In this document: positions 7,524-15,626 of the stretch, piece by piece
How positions within the stretch are numbered: the first letter of the stretch is position 1
Layout of the letters: every line of letters starts with the position of its first letter
Assembly: GCF_039543205.1 (NCBI RefSeq)
Contig: NZ_BAABJH010000001.1
Location: 1,178,001 to 1,242,000, forward strand
DNA length: 64,000 nucleotides
Reading direction: 5' to 3'
DNA from: Flaviramulus_B aquimarinus
GTDB taxonomy: Bacteria; Bacteroidota; Bacteroidia; Flavobacteriales; Flavobacteriaceae
Made by a program: the position numbers and the translations under genes
Notes under the pieces: generated by a model
What the model was told of the DNA's origin: nothing
Databases searched by the model: none
What the model saw: only the letters and a program-made list of their open reading frames with translations

Positions 7524-8450
7524 AGCAAACTTTTGGCGTTCTATCATATAGGTAGTGAGGATGTTATTAAAATTTTTATTAATATCAGCCTCCACATATT
7601 TTATTTTGTACTGGGCGCATTTTAGACGTAATGCTGTAAAATAATCATCTACAGCTTTACTATAATTGTCTTTTATGGAATCTGCATACAGATTTATATA
7701 TTCACCCGTTTCAACATCAATAAAACGTTTTGGTTTGTTATCAAAATCAAACTGCAATTCCTTTTCTTTATCGAATACATGAAATAAAATCACTTCGTGT
7801 TTATTATATTTTAGGTGCCTTAATGCTTCAAATAATTTTACGTCATCTTCTGAGGTTTGAAACATGTCCGTAAACAAAAAAATCATAGAGCGTTTATGAA
7901 CTTTTTCAGCTATTTCATGCAAATACTTATACGTTTCTGTTTGTTTATTTAAGGACTTCGATACGACCGCACTACTTAAATGATTCAATAACATTTGATG
8001 ATGGCGCTCACTCCCTTTTTCAGGCGCATAATAATCATACGCATCACTGTAAATACTTAAACCAACAGCATCACGCTGCTTTTTTAAAATATGCATTAAA
8101 GAGGCTGCTGCTAGTGCCGAAAACCCTATTTTATTTAAACTGTCAATAGAAAACGAATCTAACTTCGGGTAATGCATTGAACTACTGTTGTCTAAAATAA
8201 TATGACAGCGCAAATTCGTTTCATCATCATAACGCTTGGTGTAGAGTTTATCTGTTTTAGCAAACAATTTCCAATCTATATGACGTGTACTTTCGCCTTG
8301 ATTATAAATTTTATGTTCCGCAAATTCAGCAGAAAATCCATGAAACGGGCTCTTATGCATTCCAGCAATAAAACCCTCTACCACTTGTTTGGCAAGTAGT
8401 TCTAGATTTTTAAACCCTTCTGCTTTATTTAATTCGCTTCGTAAATTCAA
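7521..8450 (-). CDS. DUF58 domain protein with vWA-like metal site
   Basis: A 309-residue DUF58 protein. The N-terminal block FHGFSAEFAEHKIYNQGES-x-HIDWK (about 36-61) is the DUF58 signature, followed by a von Willebrand A-like fold with a MIDAS-type motif D87-x-S89-x-S91. No transmembrane segment is evident. Family members often sit beside MoxR ATPases in Bat (aerotolerance) operons, but no MoxR gene is seen here. The start is a TTG placed directly after the TAA of clpP, in the same frame, with no other start upstream of the signature. Expression therefore probably depends on reinitiation after clpP. Confidence 0.85.
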   Translation of the reverse strand: MNLRSELNKAEGFKNLELLAKQVVEGFIAGMHKSPFHGFSAEFAEHKIYNQGESTRHIDWKLFAKTDKLYTKRYDDETNLRCHIILDNSSSMHYPKLDSFSIDSLNKIGFSALAAASLMHILKKQRDAVGLSIYSDAYDYYAPEKGSERHHQMLLNHLSSAVVSKSLNKQTETYKYLHEIAEKVHKRSMIFLFTDMFQTSEDDVKLFEALRHLKYNKHEVILFHVFDKEKELQFDFDNKPKRFIDVETGEYINLYADSIKDNYSKAVDDYFTALRLKCAQYKIKYVEADINKNFNNILTTYMIERQKFA

Positions 8451-8993
8451 TTATATCATTTTATCAACAATCCCATAAGCCACAGACTCCTCTGCGCCCA
8501 TCCAATGGTCACGATTAAAATCTTTCATGACTTTATCAAACTTTTGCCCACAGTTTTTAGCTAAAATTTTTGCGCTTAACTCTTTTGTTAGCAAGATTTC
8601 TTTAGCCGTAATTTCAATATCACTAGCCTGACCACGAGCTCCGCCACTTGGCTGATGAATCATAACACGGGCATGTGGCTGAATAAAACGTTTACCTTTA
8701 GTTCCTGCAGATAATATAATTGAGCCCATTGATGCTGCAAAACCAGTACAAATAGTAGACACATTGCTTTTTAAAGATTTCATGCAATCATAAATTGCAA
8801 AACCAGACGTTACATAACCGCCAGGACTATTAATATATAAATGAATATCCTTGGTTTCCAAAGCATCTAAATACATTAACCTATCAATAACATGCTTTGC
8901 AGAATCATCATCTACTTGTCCCCACAAAAACACTTTGCGTTGTTCTATCAATTTACTATCAATAATATCCTGCACTTTTATTGTATCACTCAT
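8451..8993 (-). CDS. clpP: ATP-dependent Clp protease proteolytic subunit
   Basis: A serine peptidase subunit that forms the tetradecameric chamber served by ClpX or ClpA-type unfoldases. The catalytic triad is clear: S88 in GFAASMGS, H113 in RVMIHQP and D162 in FNRDHWM. At 180 residues it lacks the N-terminal propeptide-like extension of longer ClpPs. Neither clpX nor tig is adjacent, so this is probably a stand-alone paralogue, as many flavobacteria have a second ClpP; this is inferred. The stop codon is immediately followed in frame by the TTG start of the DUF58 gene. Confidence 0.93.
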   Translation of the reverse strand: MSDTIKVQDIIDSKLIEQRKVFLWGQVDDDSAKHVIDRLMYLDALETKDIHLYINSPGGYVTSGFAIYDCMKSLKSNVSTICTGFAASMGSIILSAGTKGKRFIQPHARVMIHQPSGGARGQASDIEITAKEILLTKELSAKILAKNCGQKFDKVMKDFNRDHWMGAEESVAYGIVDKMI

Positions 8994-9019
8994 AAGTTTT
9001 AATTTTAGTCTAAAATAAA

Positions 9020-9048
9020 AAAAGGTTCACCATTCCGGCAAACCTTTT
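9020..9048 (-). terminator. Terminator after trxA
   Basis: An 8-bp stem (9041-9048 with 9020-9027) around a 13-nt loop is followed on the minus strand by a T-rich tail from 9019 down to about 9011. It lies just after the trxA stop and before clpP. Confidence 0.6.
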
Positions 9049-9071
9049 CTACTTTCTTTTTTTCTTATCTA

Positions 9072-9389
9072 TTACAAAAGCCCATCAATAGCATCTGTGT
9101 AAGCATTTTTAGGTGCTACACCAACTTGACGTCCAACAACCTCACCGTTCTGAAAAACCAAAACCGTAGGGATGTTACGCACACCATATTTGGCAGCAAA
9201 CTCTTGGTTAGCATCAACATCAACCTTACCTACAACGGCTTTACCATCATATTCATCACTAATTTGCTCTATAATTGGTCCAACCATTCTACATGGTCCA
9301 CACCAAGCTGCCCAAAAATCCACCAATACAGGCTTCTCACTTTTTAAAACCGTTTCTTCAAACGTTGCATCTGTTATCTCTAATGCCAT
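9072..9389 (-). CDS. trxA: Thioredoxin
   Basis: A classical 105-residue cytoplasmic thioredoxin with the redox site W-C30-G-P-C33 and the cis-proline in RNIPTVLVF. It donates electrons to methionine sulfoxide reductases, ribonucleotide reductase and peroxiredoxins. It is read leftward as a single gene, with a TANNTTTG promoter element upstream and a terminator before clpP. It is a likely reductant for the Msr enzymes encoded a few kilobases away, although it is transcribed separately from them. Confidence 0.97.
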   Translation of the reverse strand: MALEITDATFEETVLKSEKPVLVDFWAAWCGPCRMVGPIIEQISDEYDGKAVVGKVDVDANQEFAAKYGVRNIPTVLVFQNGEVVGRQVGVAPKNAYTDAIDGLL

Positions 9390-9431
9390 AATATTTATAT
9401 TTTAATATGTTCTTAATTCGTTTTAATAACA

Positions 9432-9439
9432 CAAATTTA
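9432..9439 (-). promoter_or_regulatory. Candidate -7 promoter element of trxA
   Basis: The minus strand reads TAAATTTG, an exact match to the Bacteroidota -7 consensus TANNTTTG, about 43 bp upstream of the trxA start. No good -33 element was recognised. Confidence 0.5.
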
Positions 9440-9515
9440 GTCAAAAAAAACTCGAAAGCTTACATAGCAACAATTTGTTTTCCCTATAATGGCATCAGTT
9501 CGTTTTATTTTAATC

Positions 9516-9625
9516 TTTTGGGCGCAACCACAAGGGTCGGGCTATCCGTTACAAGTCCTCGCACCTCTCCCGATAGCTATCGGGATCGGGCTGTGGGCTT
9601 TCCGCTTCTATCCCTTGCGCAAGTG
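9516..9625. repeat. Flavobacterial intergenic repeat with an 18-bp perfect palindrome
   Basis: This stretch is visibly richer in G+C than its surroundings. It holds two parallel units that each begin TCGGGCT and run into a TCCG-C-T-C pattern, ending CTCGCAC and CTTGCGC. Between them is a perfect 18-bp palindrome, TCCCGATAGCTATCGGGA (9568-9585). I recognise the style from intergenic repeats common in Flavobacteriaceae genomes. Short open frames cross it, but they have no protein-like character. It separates trxA from the SRPBCC operon. Confidence 0.6.
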
Positions 9626-9652
9626 TAAAACTTTCAAGAAAATTCCAACTAA

Positions 9653-9668
9653 GCAACTAAAAAGTTGC
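9653..9668. promoter_or_regulatory. Dyad 1, candidate operator of the ArsR-type regulator
   Basis: The 16-bp dyad GCAACT-AAAA-AGTTGC has perfect 6-bp arms. A second copy of the GCAAC-N6-GTTGC pattern begins 42 bp downstream, which is about four helical turns, upstream of the operon that encodes an ArsR-type repressor. Confidence 0.5.
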
Positions 9669-9694
9669 ATATTAAAATCATTTGTTTTATATTA

Positions 9695-9710
9695 GCAACC
9701 ACATAGTTGC
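9695..9710. promoter_or_regulatory. Dyad 2, candidate operator overlapping the promoter
   Basis: GCAAC-CACATA-GTTGC repeats the arms of the dyad at 9653-9668. It lies 26 bp before the ATG of the SRPBCC gene. A TTTG at 9681-9684 followed after 19 bp by TAGTTGC could be the promoter, in which case the dyad would cover its -7 region. Confidence 0.5.
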
Positions 9711-9735
9711 ATAATAATCAAATAACAGAATAATT

Positions 9736-10167
9736 ATGACAGATTCAATTAAAAAAGAAGTGCTATTTAATCACGGCATAGACAAAGTATGGAATGCCAT
9801 ATCAAAAGCCGAAGAAATCTCAACTTGGTTTATTCCAGCCAATTTTAAAGCAGAAAAAGGATATAAATACACCTTTACTTCGCCTCCAAACGATAAAGGT
9901 TGTACTGTTATTTGTGGTGAAGTGCAACATGCTAATCCATACGTATTAATATACACCTGGATAGTTGCAGATACAAAAACAGAAACTACTGTAAAATGGG
10001 AGTTAACATCTACCGAAAATGGCACGAAACTAAACTTGGAACATTCAGGCATTTCAAATTATAAAGGTGAAACCGCCATAGCCATGTTTGAAAGCTTTAA
10101 TGGTGGATGGGATAATTGTATTTCTGGTTTAACAAATTATTTAAAAAATTTAGTTAATGCAGGATAA
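9736..10167 (+). CDS. SRPBCC (AHSA1-type) domain protein
   Basis: A 143-residue START-like/SRPBCC protein of the AHSA1 group, a helix-grip fold that holds a hydrophobic ligand. Recognisable features are the WNAISKAEEISTWF segment near the N-terminus and the C-terminal GGWDNCISGLTNYLK helix. Such proteins are very often paired with an ArsR-type repressor, as here, where the next gene overlaps by 11 bp. The ligand is unknown. Two matching dyads in the upstream region suggest autoregulation by the partner gene. Confidence 0.88.
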   Translation: MTDSIKKEVLFNHGIDKVWNAISKAEEISTWFIPANFKAEKGYKYTFTSPPNDKGCTVICGEVQHANPYVLIYTWIVADTKTETTVKWELTSTENGTKLNLEHSGISNYKGETAIAMFESFNGGWDNCISGLTNYLKNLVNAG

Positions 10168-10480
10168 AATAACCAAACTTTTTAAAGCTATTGCAGACCC
10201 AACAAGGCGTGACATTTTTCACGCTTTGGTTATTGCAACCTCAGCCTTATCGATCACACAAATATCAAACCAGTTTGAAATGACCAGACAGGGGGTCACC
10301 AAACATATTAAAACGCTAGAAGATGCTGGTTTAGTCCATATCGAATCGCAAGGTCGTGAGCGTTATTGTAATGCCAATCCAAAACAACTTAAAGACGTTA
10401 ATAAATGGGTTCAATTCTATGCGCAATTTTGGAATGATAAATTGGATCGTTTAGGGGATTACTTGGATGGTAAAGTTTAA
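10157..10480 (+). CDS. ArsR/SdpR-family winged-helix repressor
   Basis: A 107-residue winged-helix regulator. The N-terminus has the family hallmark IADPTRRDI, followed by a helix-turn-helix (ITQISNQFEMTRQGVTKHIKTLEDAGLV) and a wing (IESQGRERYC). The metal-binding CVC motif of metal-sensing ArsR proteins is absent, so it is more likely of the SdpR type that works with SRPBCC partners. It overlaps the SRPBCC gene by 11 bp. The two GCAAC-N6-GTTGC dyads before the operon are its probable binding sites; this is inferred. Confidence 0.9.
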   Translation: MQDKITKLFKAIADPTRRDIFHALVIATSALSITQISNQFEMTRQGVTKHIKTLEDAGLVHIESQGRERYCNANPKQLKDVNKWVQFYAQFWNDKLDRLGDYLDGKV

Positions 10481-10522
10481 TAAATTACACCGAGGTAAGC
10501 TTACGATGTATTAAAATTCCAA

Positions 10523-10564
10523 AAAATTAGCAAAACTCTTATTGTTATGAGTTTTGCTAATTTT
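10523..10564. terminator. Bidirectional terminator hairpin
   Basis: A perfect 16-bp stem (10523-10538 with 10549-10564) with a 10-nt loop. A-rich and T-rich flanks on either side allow it to end both the rightward ArsR operon and the leftward gene at 10657. Confidence 0.8.
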
Positions 10565-10656
10565 CAGATAATATCTTGCATTTGATTTATTTATCTGGCA
10601 GATTCTTGCGCTTTTTTCTAATGAAAAAGTTAAGAATAATATTAACTTAAAATTTA

Positions 10657-11037
10657 TTACCATGCACCAGGCAACCCAGATTTATCAATTTCTGTAGAAT
10701 GATTTAATTCTAAAAAACTATTAGTTACTTGAATATTGCTTCCACCACTTATTCTAAAAAGGAGAGCATTGGCACCAACTAATTTTCTAAAATATTGTTC
10801 CGTTACTTCGCGAAATTGTTCATAATTCAGATTCTTTTTCAACTCTTCAGGCACTTCAACTTCAATTGGGTCTTTTTCAAATGAAAAATCTTTACCTCCA
10901 AATGGTTGCCTTAAAACCGACTCATAACTAACGCCATCTATTGTAAAATATACAATTGAAATCATATGTTCATTGTTGCTTCCAAATACTTGAGAATTTA
11001 TTCTAGCACTGCAATAATTAATTCTAATTTTATTCAT
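10657..11037 (-). CDS. Hypothetical protein
   Basis: A 126-residue protein I do not recognise. It has no signal peptide, membrane segment or cysteine motif. The predicted character is alternating beta strands, with an acidic middle (EKDPIEVEVPEELKKNL) and one helix, YEQFREVTEQYFRKLVG. It lies 18 bp downstream of dnaE on the same strand, so it may be translated from the dnaE transcript, and is followed by the hairpin at 10523-10564. A lineage-specific cargo gene is as likely as a link to replication. Confidence 0.6.
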   Translation of the reverse strand: MNKIRINYCSARINSQVFGSNNEHMISIVYFTIDGVSYESVLRQPFGGKDFSFEKDPIEVEVPEELKKNLNYEQFREVTEQYFRKLVGANALLFRISGGSNIQVTNSFLELNHSTEIDKSGLPGAW

Positions 11038-11055
11038 TTTATTTTTTTATTCCTT

Positions 11056-14000
11056 TTAATTCAACTTAAACTTAATATCCTGTGCTTCTAACTCATTCAA
11101 CAACTCTTGACAAACTTTAACCTTTTGTCTTCTACTAGACATGTTCAGTTTTATCTTTTCCTTCATATCATAAACTAAAAAATTCAATGCTTGATTTCCA
11201 GGATGCATATGCAGTAAATCTTTTAAATTAATAATTTTCTGTTCGTCCAAGTCTTTAATATCTACTTGAATGGATAACTTTTTAGCATAATTCTCCATGA
11301 CATCATGTAGCAACTGAAAACTATTAAACTGTAACCTAGGGTCACTACGTTTTCCTGTATCTTTATTTATCCAACCTTCGCGTACAAAGCTTTTCACAAA
11401 TACAAAATTGTTTTTCATCAAAAAATGTCTGAACTTTAAATACTCTTCGCCAAAAATTCTAAACTCAAAACTATCGGTATAATCTTCAATGGTAAATAAG
11501 GCCCAGCCTTTACCTTGTTTGCTTACGCGATGTTGCACATCGGTAACCACACCTCCAAACACTAATTCGCGATTTACATAAGGTTCTAAATTATTAAACA
11601 TCCCAACTGTTGCATTACAAAAGGTTTTCATTTCGGTTTTAAAATCATCCAACGGATGCCCAGAAATATAAACCCCAACAACTTCACGCTCTTTACTCAG
11701 TTTTTCCATGGTGCCCCACTCTTCACATGGTGGCACTTCAGGTTCGGCTATTTGAACATCGCTTGATTCTCCAAACAAACTAACTTGTGCGGAGTTTTCA
11801 TTTTCTTGGTGTTTATGTGCATATTTAATGGCTTTTTCCAAAAAGGTAATACCATCACCATCATCATGAAAATACTGTGCGCGATGGGTATGGCCCAAAC
11901 CATCAAAACCTCCAGCTAAAGCTAAATTTTCAAAGGCTTTTTTGTTTGCTGCACGTAAATCGATACGCTTCGCAAAATCGAAAATAGATTTATAATGACC
12001 GTCTTTTTTTCTATTTTCAACAATGGTCATTACAGCACCGTGCCCAACACCTTTTATAGCACCCATACCAAAACGTACTGCGTAGTCTTTATTTACTGAA
12101 AACTTATAAAACGATTCATTGACATCGGGACCAAGAACGTCTAATTTCATGCGTTTACATTCTTCCATGAAGAAGGTTACTTGCTTAATATCGTTCATAT
12201 TATTGGACAGTACCGCCGCCATATATTCCGCAGGATAATGTGCTTTCAGATACGCTGTTTGGTAAGCAATCCAGGCATAACAGGTTGAGTGCGATTTGTT
12301 AAAGGCGTAACTTGCAAAGGCTTCCCAGTCTTTCCAAACTTTTTCTAGAATTTTAGCATCGTGTCCTTTTTCACTGGCTTGTTCAATAAATTTAGGTTTC
12401 ATTTTATCGAGAACCGCAATTTGCTTTTTTCCCATGGCTTTACGTAATACATCGGCTTCACCTTTGGTAAACCCGGCAAGGCTTTGAGACAATAACATAA
12501 CCTGTTCTTGATAGACCGTAATACCATAAGTTTCCTTAAGGTATTCTTCCATGGCGGGTAAATCGTACTCTATATCTTCATCGCCATGCTTTCTACGCAC
12601 AAAACTTGGAATGTATTCCATAGGTCCTGGACGATACAAAGCATTCATGGCAATTAAATCTTCAAAAACGGTGGGTTTTAAATCGCGAAGGTGTTTTTGC
12701 ATTCCGGGAGATTCGTATTGGAATACACCAACCGTTTCACCACGTTGAAATAACGCATAGGTCTCTTCATCATCTAAAGGGAAATTCTCAGGGTCAAGCA
12801 AAATACCATGTTTTGCTTTTACAATTTTAACGGTGTCTTTAATTAAAGTCAGCGTTTTTAACCCTAAAAAATCCATTTTAAGCAACCCCGCATCTTCCAC
12901 CACCGAGTTATCAAACTGAGTGACATACAAATCGGAATCTTTGGCTACCGATACGGGGACGAATTTGGTAATATCATCTGGTGTAATAATCACACCACAG
13001 GCATGAATTCCGGTATTTCTAACCGATCCTTCTAGCGTTCTGGCTAGATTAACCGTTTCGGCTTGTAAATCACTTCCATCTGCTATATTTAAAAGCTCGT
13101 TGACCTTTTCTAAATCTTCTGCTCTAAACTTTTTACCTAATGCCTTCTCATCCAAGCCAAAAATCTTTCCGAGTTTAGACATGGTCGGAATCAATTTTGC
13201 AATTCTATCGGCATCAAATAACGGTAAATCTAATACACGAGCCGTATCTCGTATAGACGACTTGGCGGCCATGGTGCCGTAAGTAATAATTTGTGCGACT
13301 TGATTGCTTCCGTACTTTTCGATAACGTAGTCCATAACGCGACTTCGACCTTCATCATCAAAATCAATATCAATATCTGGCATACTAATACGGTCCGGAT
13401 TTAAAAAACGCTCAAAAAGCAAATCATACTTAAGCGGGTCTATATTGGTAATCCACAAACAATATGCTGCTACGGAACCCGCTGCAGAGCCTCGCCCTGG
13501 ACCTACCGAAACATCCATATTTCGGGCTTCGCGAATAAAATCTTCTACAATTAAAAAATATCCTGGGTAGCCTGTATTTTCAATAACGCTTAACTCAAAA
13601 TCGAGGCGCTCTATAACGTCTTCAGATAGTGTTTCGCCATAACGTTTTTTAGCCCCTTCATACACCAAATGTTTTAAATAGGCATTTTCTCCACGCTTAC
13701 CGCCATCTACTAAATCTTCATCATGTTTAAATTTATCTGGAATATCAAACGCAGGTAATAATACATCTCGCGCTAATTGATACCCTTCCACTTTATCAAC
13801 CACCTCTTGCACATTTGAAATAGCTTCGGGCACATCTTTAAACAGTTGCTTCATCGCCTCTGATGACTTAAAATAGTACTCCTGATTTGGTAATCCGTAT
13901 CGATAACCACGACCACGACCAATGGGTGTGGCTTGTTTTTCACCATCTTTTACACACAATAGAATATCATGTGCATTAGCATCATCTTTGGCTTTGTAAT

Positions 14001-15444
14001 AGGTATTATTGGAAGCGACTAACTTAACATTATGTTTTCTTGCCAGCGAAATTAAAGTTGGGTTAACACGATTTTCATCTTCTTGGTTATGGCGCATCAA
14101 CTCGACATACAAATCATCGCCAAACTCCGCTTTCCACCAAAGTAATGCTTCTTCCGCTTGATTCTCACCAACATTCAGGATTTTACTGGGCACTTCGCCA
14201 TATAAATTCCCCGTAAGTACAATTAAATCTTCTTTATAGTCTTGAATAAGCTTTTTATCAATTCGCGGTAAGTAATAAAACCCATTTACAAAGGCATGTG
14301 ATGATAGTTTAGCCAGATTATGATAACCATTTTTATTCTTAGCCAGCAATACGATTTGGTAACCATTATCTTTTCTAGATTTATCCAAGTGATTTTCGCA
14401 AACAAAAAACTCACAACCTATAATAGGTTTTATTTCTTTTACGGTAACGGTTTCACCTGTTTCTTCAGCAGCTTTTATCTTAGCGTTTACGACACTATTG
14501 TGTTTATTTACGGCATTTACAAAATGGAATGCCCCCATCATATTGGCATGGTCCGTAATGGCAACAGCTGGCATGTGATTTTCGGCTGCAGCAGATACAA
14601 TATCAGCAACGCCCATAGTTGATTGTAATACTGAAAATTGCGAATGGTTATGTAAATGCACAAAATCGACACCGGCTAAATCTGAAACATTTTGTTCAAT
14701 GTCTTCAGATGATAAATCACTAGATTCGCTTTTTTTGATCCGCTCAAGAATTTTTGCACTTTCCCGTTTAAGGTTAATGTGCTTTAAACCTATAAGCTGA
14801 ATTGCACTCGGATTTTCCTCTTTAAAATTCTGAAAATACTCAGCCTGTACATCTAATTGTTCCTTCGTGTATTCACCTAAACGTAATAATTCAAAAAAGC
14901 AGCGTGTGGTTGCCTCAACATCGGCAGTCGCATTATGTGCCTCTGCAAAACCTACGTTAAATAAATGTTCGTGCAACTCGGACAGTGTTGGTAATTTAAA
15001 CTTTCCGTAACGTCCACCTGGAATTTGACATAAATTGGCTGTGTGCTCGGTACAGGTATCTAAAACAGGAAGTTCTTGTAGTGGATTTTCAACATGGCCA
15101 CGTACAAATTCGGCTCCCATAATGTTTAAATCAAACTTTACGTTTTGCCCGACTACAAATTTAGTTTTACCTAGTGCTACATTAAATTTTTCTAAAACCT
15201 CTGCTAATGGAACGCCTTGTTCTTGCGCTAATTCAGTTGAAATACCATGAATTTTTTCAGCATCATACGGAATATTAAAACCCTCTGGCTGTACCAAATA
15301 ATCTTGATGCTCGATACAGTTTCCCATATCGTCATGCAACTGCCATGCAATTTGAATACATCTTGGCCAGTTATCCGTATCGGTAATAGGTGCATCCCAA
15401 CGTTTTGGCAATCCTGTAGTTTCGGTATCGAAAATTAAGTACAT
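11056..15444 (-). CDS. dnaE: DNA polymerase III alpha subunit with fused N-terminal 3'-5' exonuclease
   Basis: The replicative polymerase, 1462 residues. An N-terminal DnaQ-like proofreading exonuclease (about 1-190) begins with the ExoI motif FDTETTG (5-11) and has an HNATADVEATTR ExoIII-type motif. A PHP domain starts at about 263 with HLHNH. The polymerase catalytic aspartates are in the MPDIDIDFDDEGR motif (D690 and D692), followed by the fingers, a helix-hairpin-helix and an OB-fold near the C-terminus (LVFGGVVTDVQHR). The fusion of exonuclease and polymerase in one chain is a Bacteroidota trait and removes the need for a separate DnaQ subunit in the core. Confidence 0.97.
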   Translation of the reverse strand: MYLIFDTETTGLPKRWDAPITDTDNWPRCIQIAWQLHDDMGNCIEHQDYLVQPEGFNIPYDAEKIHGISTELAQEQGVPLAEVLEKFNVALGKTKFVVGQNVKFDLNIMGAEFVRGHVENPLQELPVLDTCTEHTANLCQIPGGRYGKFKLPTLSELHEHLFNVGFAEAHNATADVEATTRCFFELLRLGEYTKEQLDVQAEYFQNFKEENPSAIQLIGLKHINLKRESAKILERIKKSESSDLSSEDIEQNVSDLAGVDFVHLHNHSQFSVLQSTMGVADIVSAAAENHMPAVAITDHANMMGAFHFVNAVNKHNSVVNAKIKAAEETGETVTVKEIKPIIGCEFFVCENHLDKSRKDNGYQIVLLAKNKNGYHNLAKLSSHAFVNGFYYLPRIDKKLIQDYKEDLIVLTGNLYGEVPSKILNVGENQAEEALLWWKAEFGDDLYVELMRHNQEDENRVNPTLISLARKHNVKLVASNNTYYKAKDDANAHDILLCVKDGEKQATPIGRGRGYRYGLPNQEYYFKSSEAMKQLFKDVPEAISNVQEVVDKVEGYQLARDVLLPAFDIPDKFKHDEDLVDGGKRGENAYLKHLVYEGAKKRYGETLSEDVIERLDFELSVIENTGYPGYFLIVEDFIREARNMDVSVGPGRGSAAGSVAAYCLWITNIDPLKYDLLFERFLNPDRISMPDIDIDFDDEGRSRVMDYVIEKYGSNQVAQIITYGTMAAKSSIRDTARVLDLPLFDADRIAKLIPTMSKLGKIFGLDEKALGKKFRAEDLEKVNELLNIADGSDLQAETVNLARTLEGSVRNTGIHACGVIITPDDITKFVPVSVAKDSDLYVTQFDNSVVEDAGLLKMDFLGLKTLTLIKDTVKIVKAKHGILLDPENFPLDDEETYALFQRGETVGVFQYESPGMQKHLRDLKPTVFEDLIAMNALYRPGPMEYIPSFVRRKHGDEDIEYDLPAMEEYLKETYGITVYQEQVMLLSQSLAGFTKGEADVLRKAMGKKQIAVLDKMKPKFIEQASEKGHDAKILEKVWKDWEAFASYAFNKSHSTCYAWIAYQTAYLKAHYPAEYMAAVLSNNMNDIKQVTFFMEECKRMKLDVLGPDVNESFYKFSVNKDYAVRFGMGAIKGVGHGAVMTIVENRKKDGHYKSIFDFAKRIDLRAANKKAFENLALAGGFDGLGHTHRAQYFHDDGDGITFLEKAIKYAHKHQENENSAQVSLFGESSDVQIAEPEVPPCEEWGTMEKLSKEREVVGVYISGHPLDDFKTEMKTFCNATVGMFNNLEPYVNRELVFGGVVTDVQHRVSKQGKGWALFTIEDYTDSFEFRIFGEEYLKFRHFLMKNNFVFVKSFVREGWINKDTGKRSDPRLQFNSFQLLHDVMENYAKKLSIQVDIKDLDEQKIINLKDLLHMHPGNQALNFLVYDMKEKIKLNMSSRRQKVKVCQELLNELEAQDIKFKLN

Positions 15445-15626
15445 TTTTCTGTTTATTCGTTGATTTGTGTATTTGTTCAGTCGGAAATAACGAGCTTATA
15501 AAAATACATAGAATTGATAGATTTTTAAAGTGAAGTTATAAACAGTTGTAAACAAAAACAAAAACATTTTCTATCGAAGTTCTTTGAAATTATTCTATTT
15601 TTAAGAACTGAAAAACATTCACCTTT

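Noticed and set aside
9407..9695. Two overlapping rightward open frames of about 70 codons
   Set aside because: They run through the intergenic repeat and palindrome, have no protein-like composition, and end where candidate operators begin.
12551..15438. Several open frames opposite dnaE
   Set aside because: They are shadows of the dnaE reading frame; their composition mirrors the coding strand and none has a start region or family motif.
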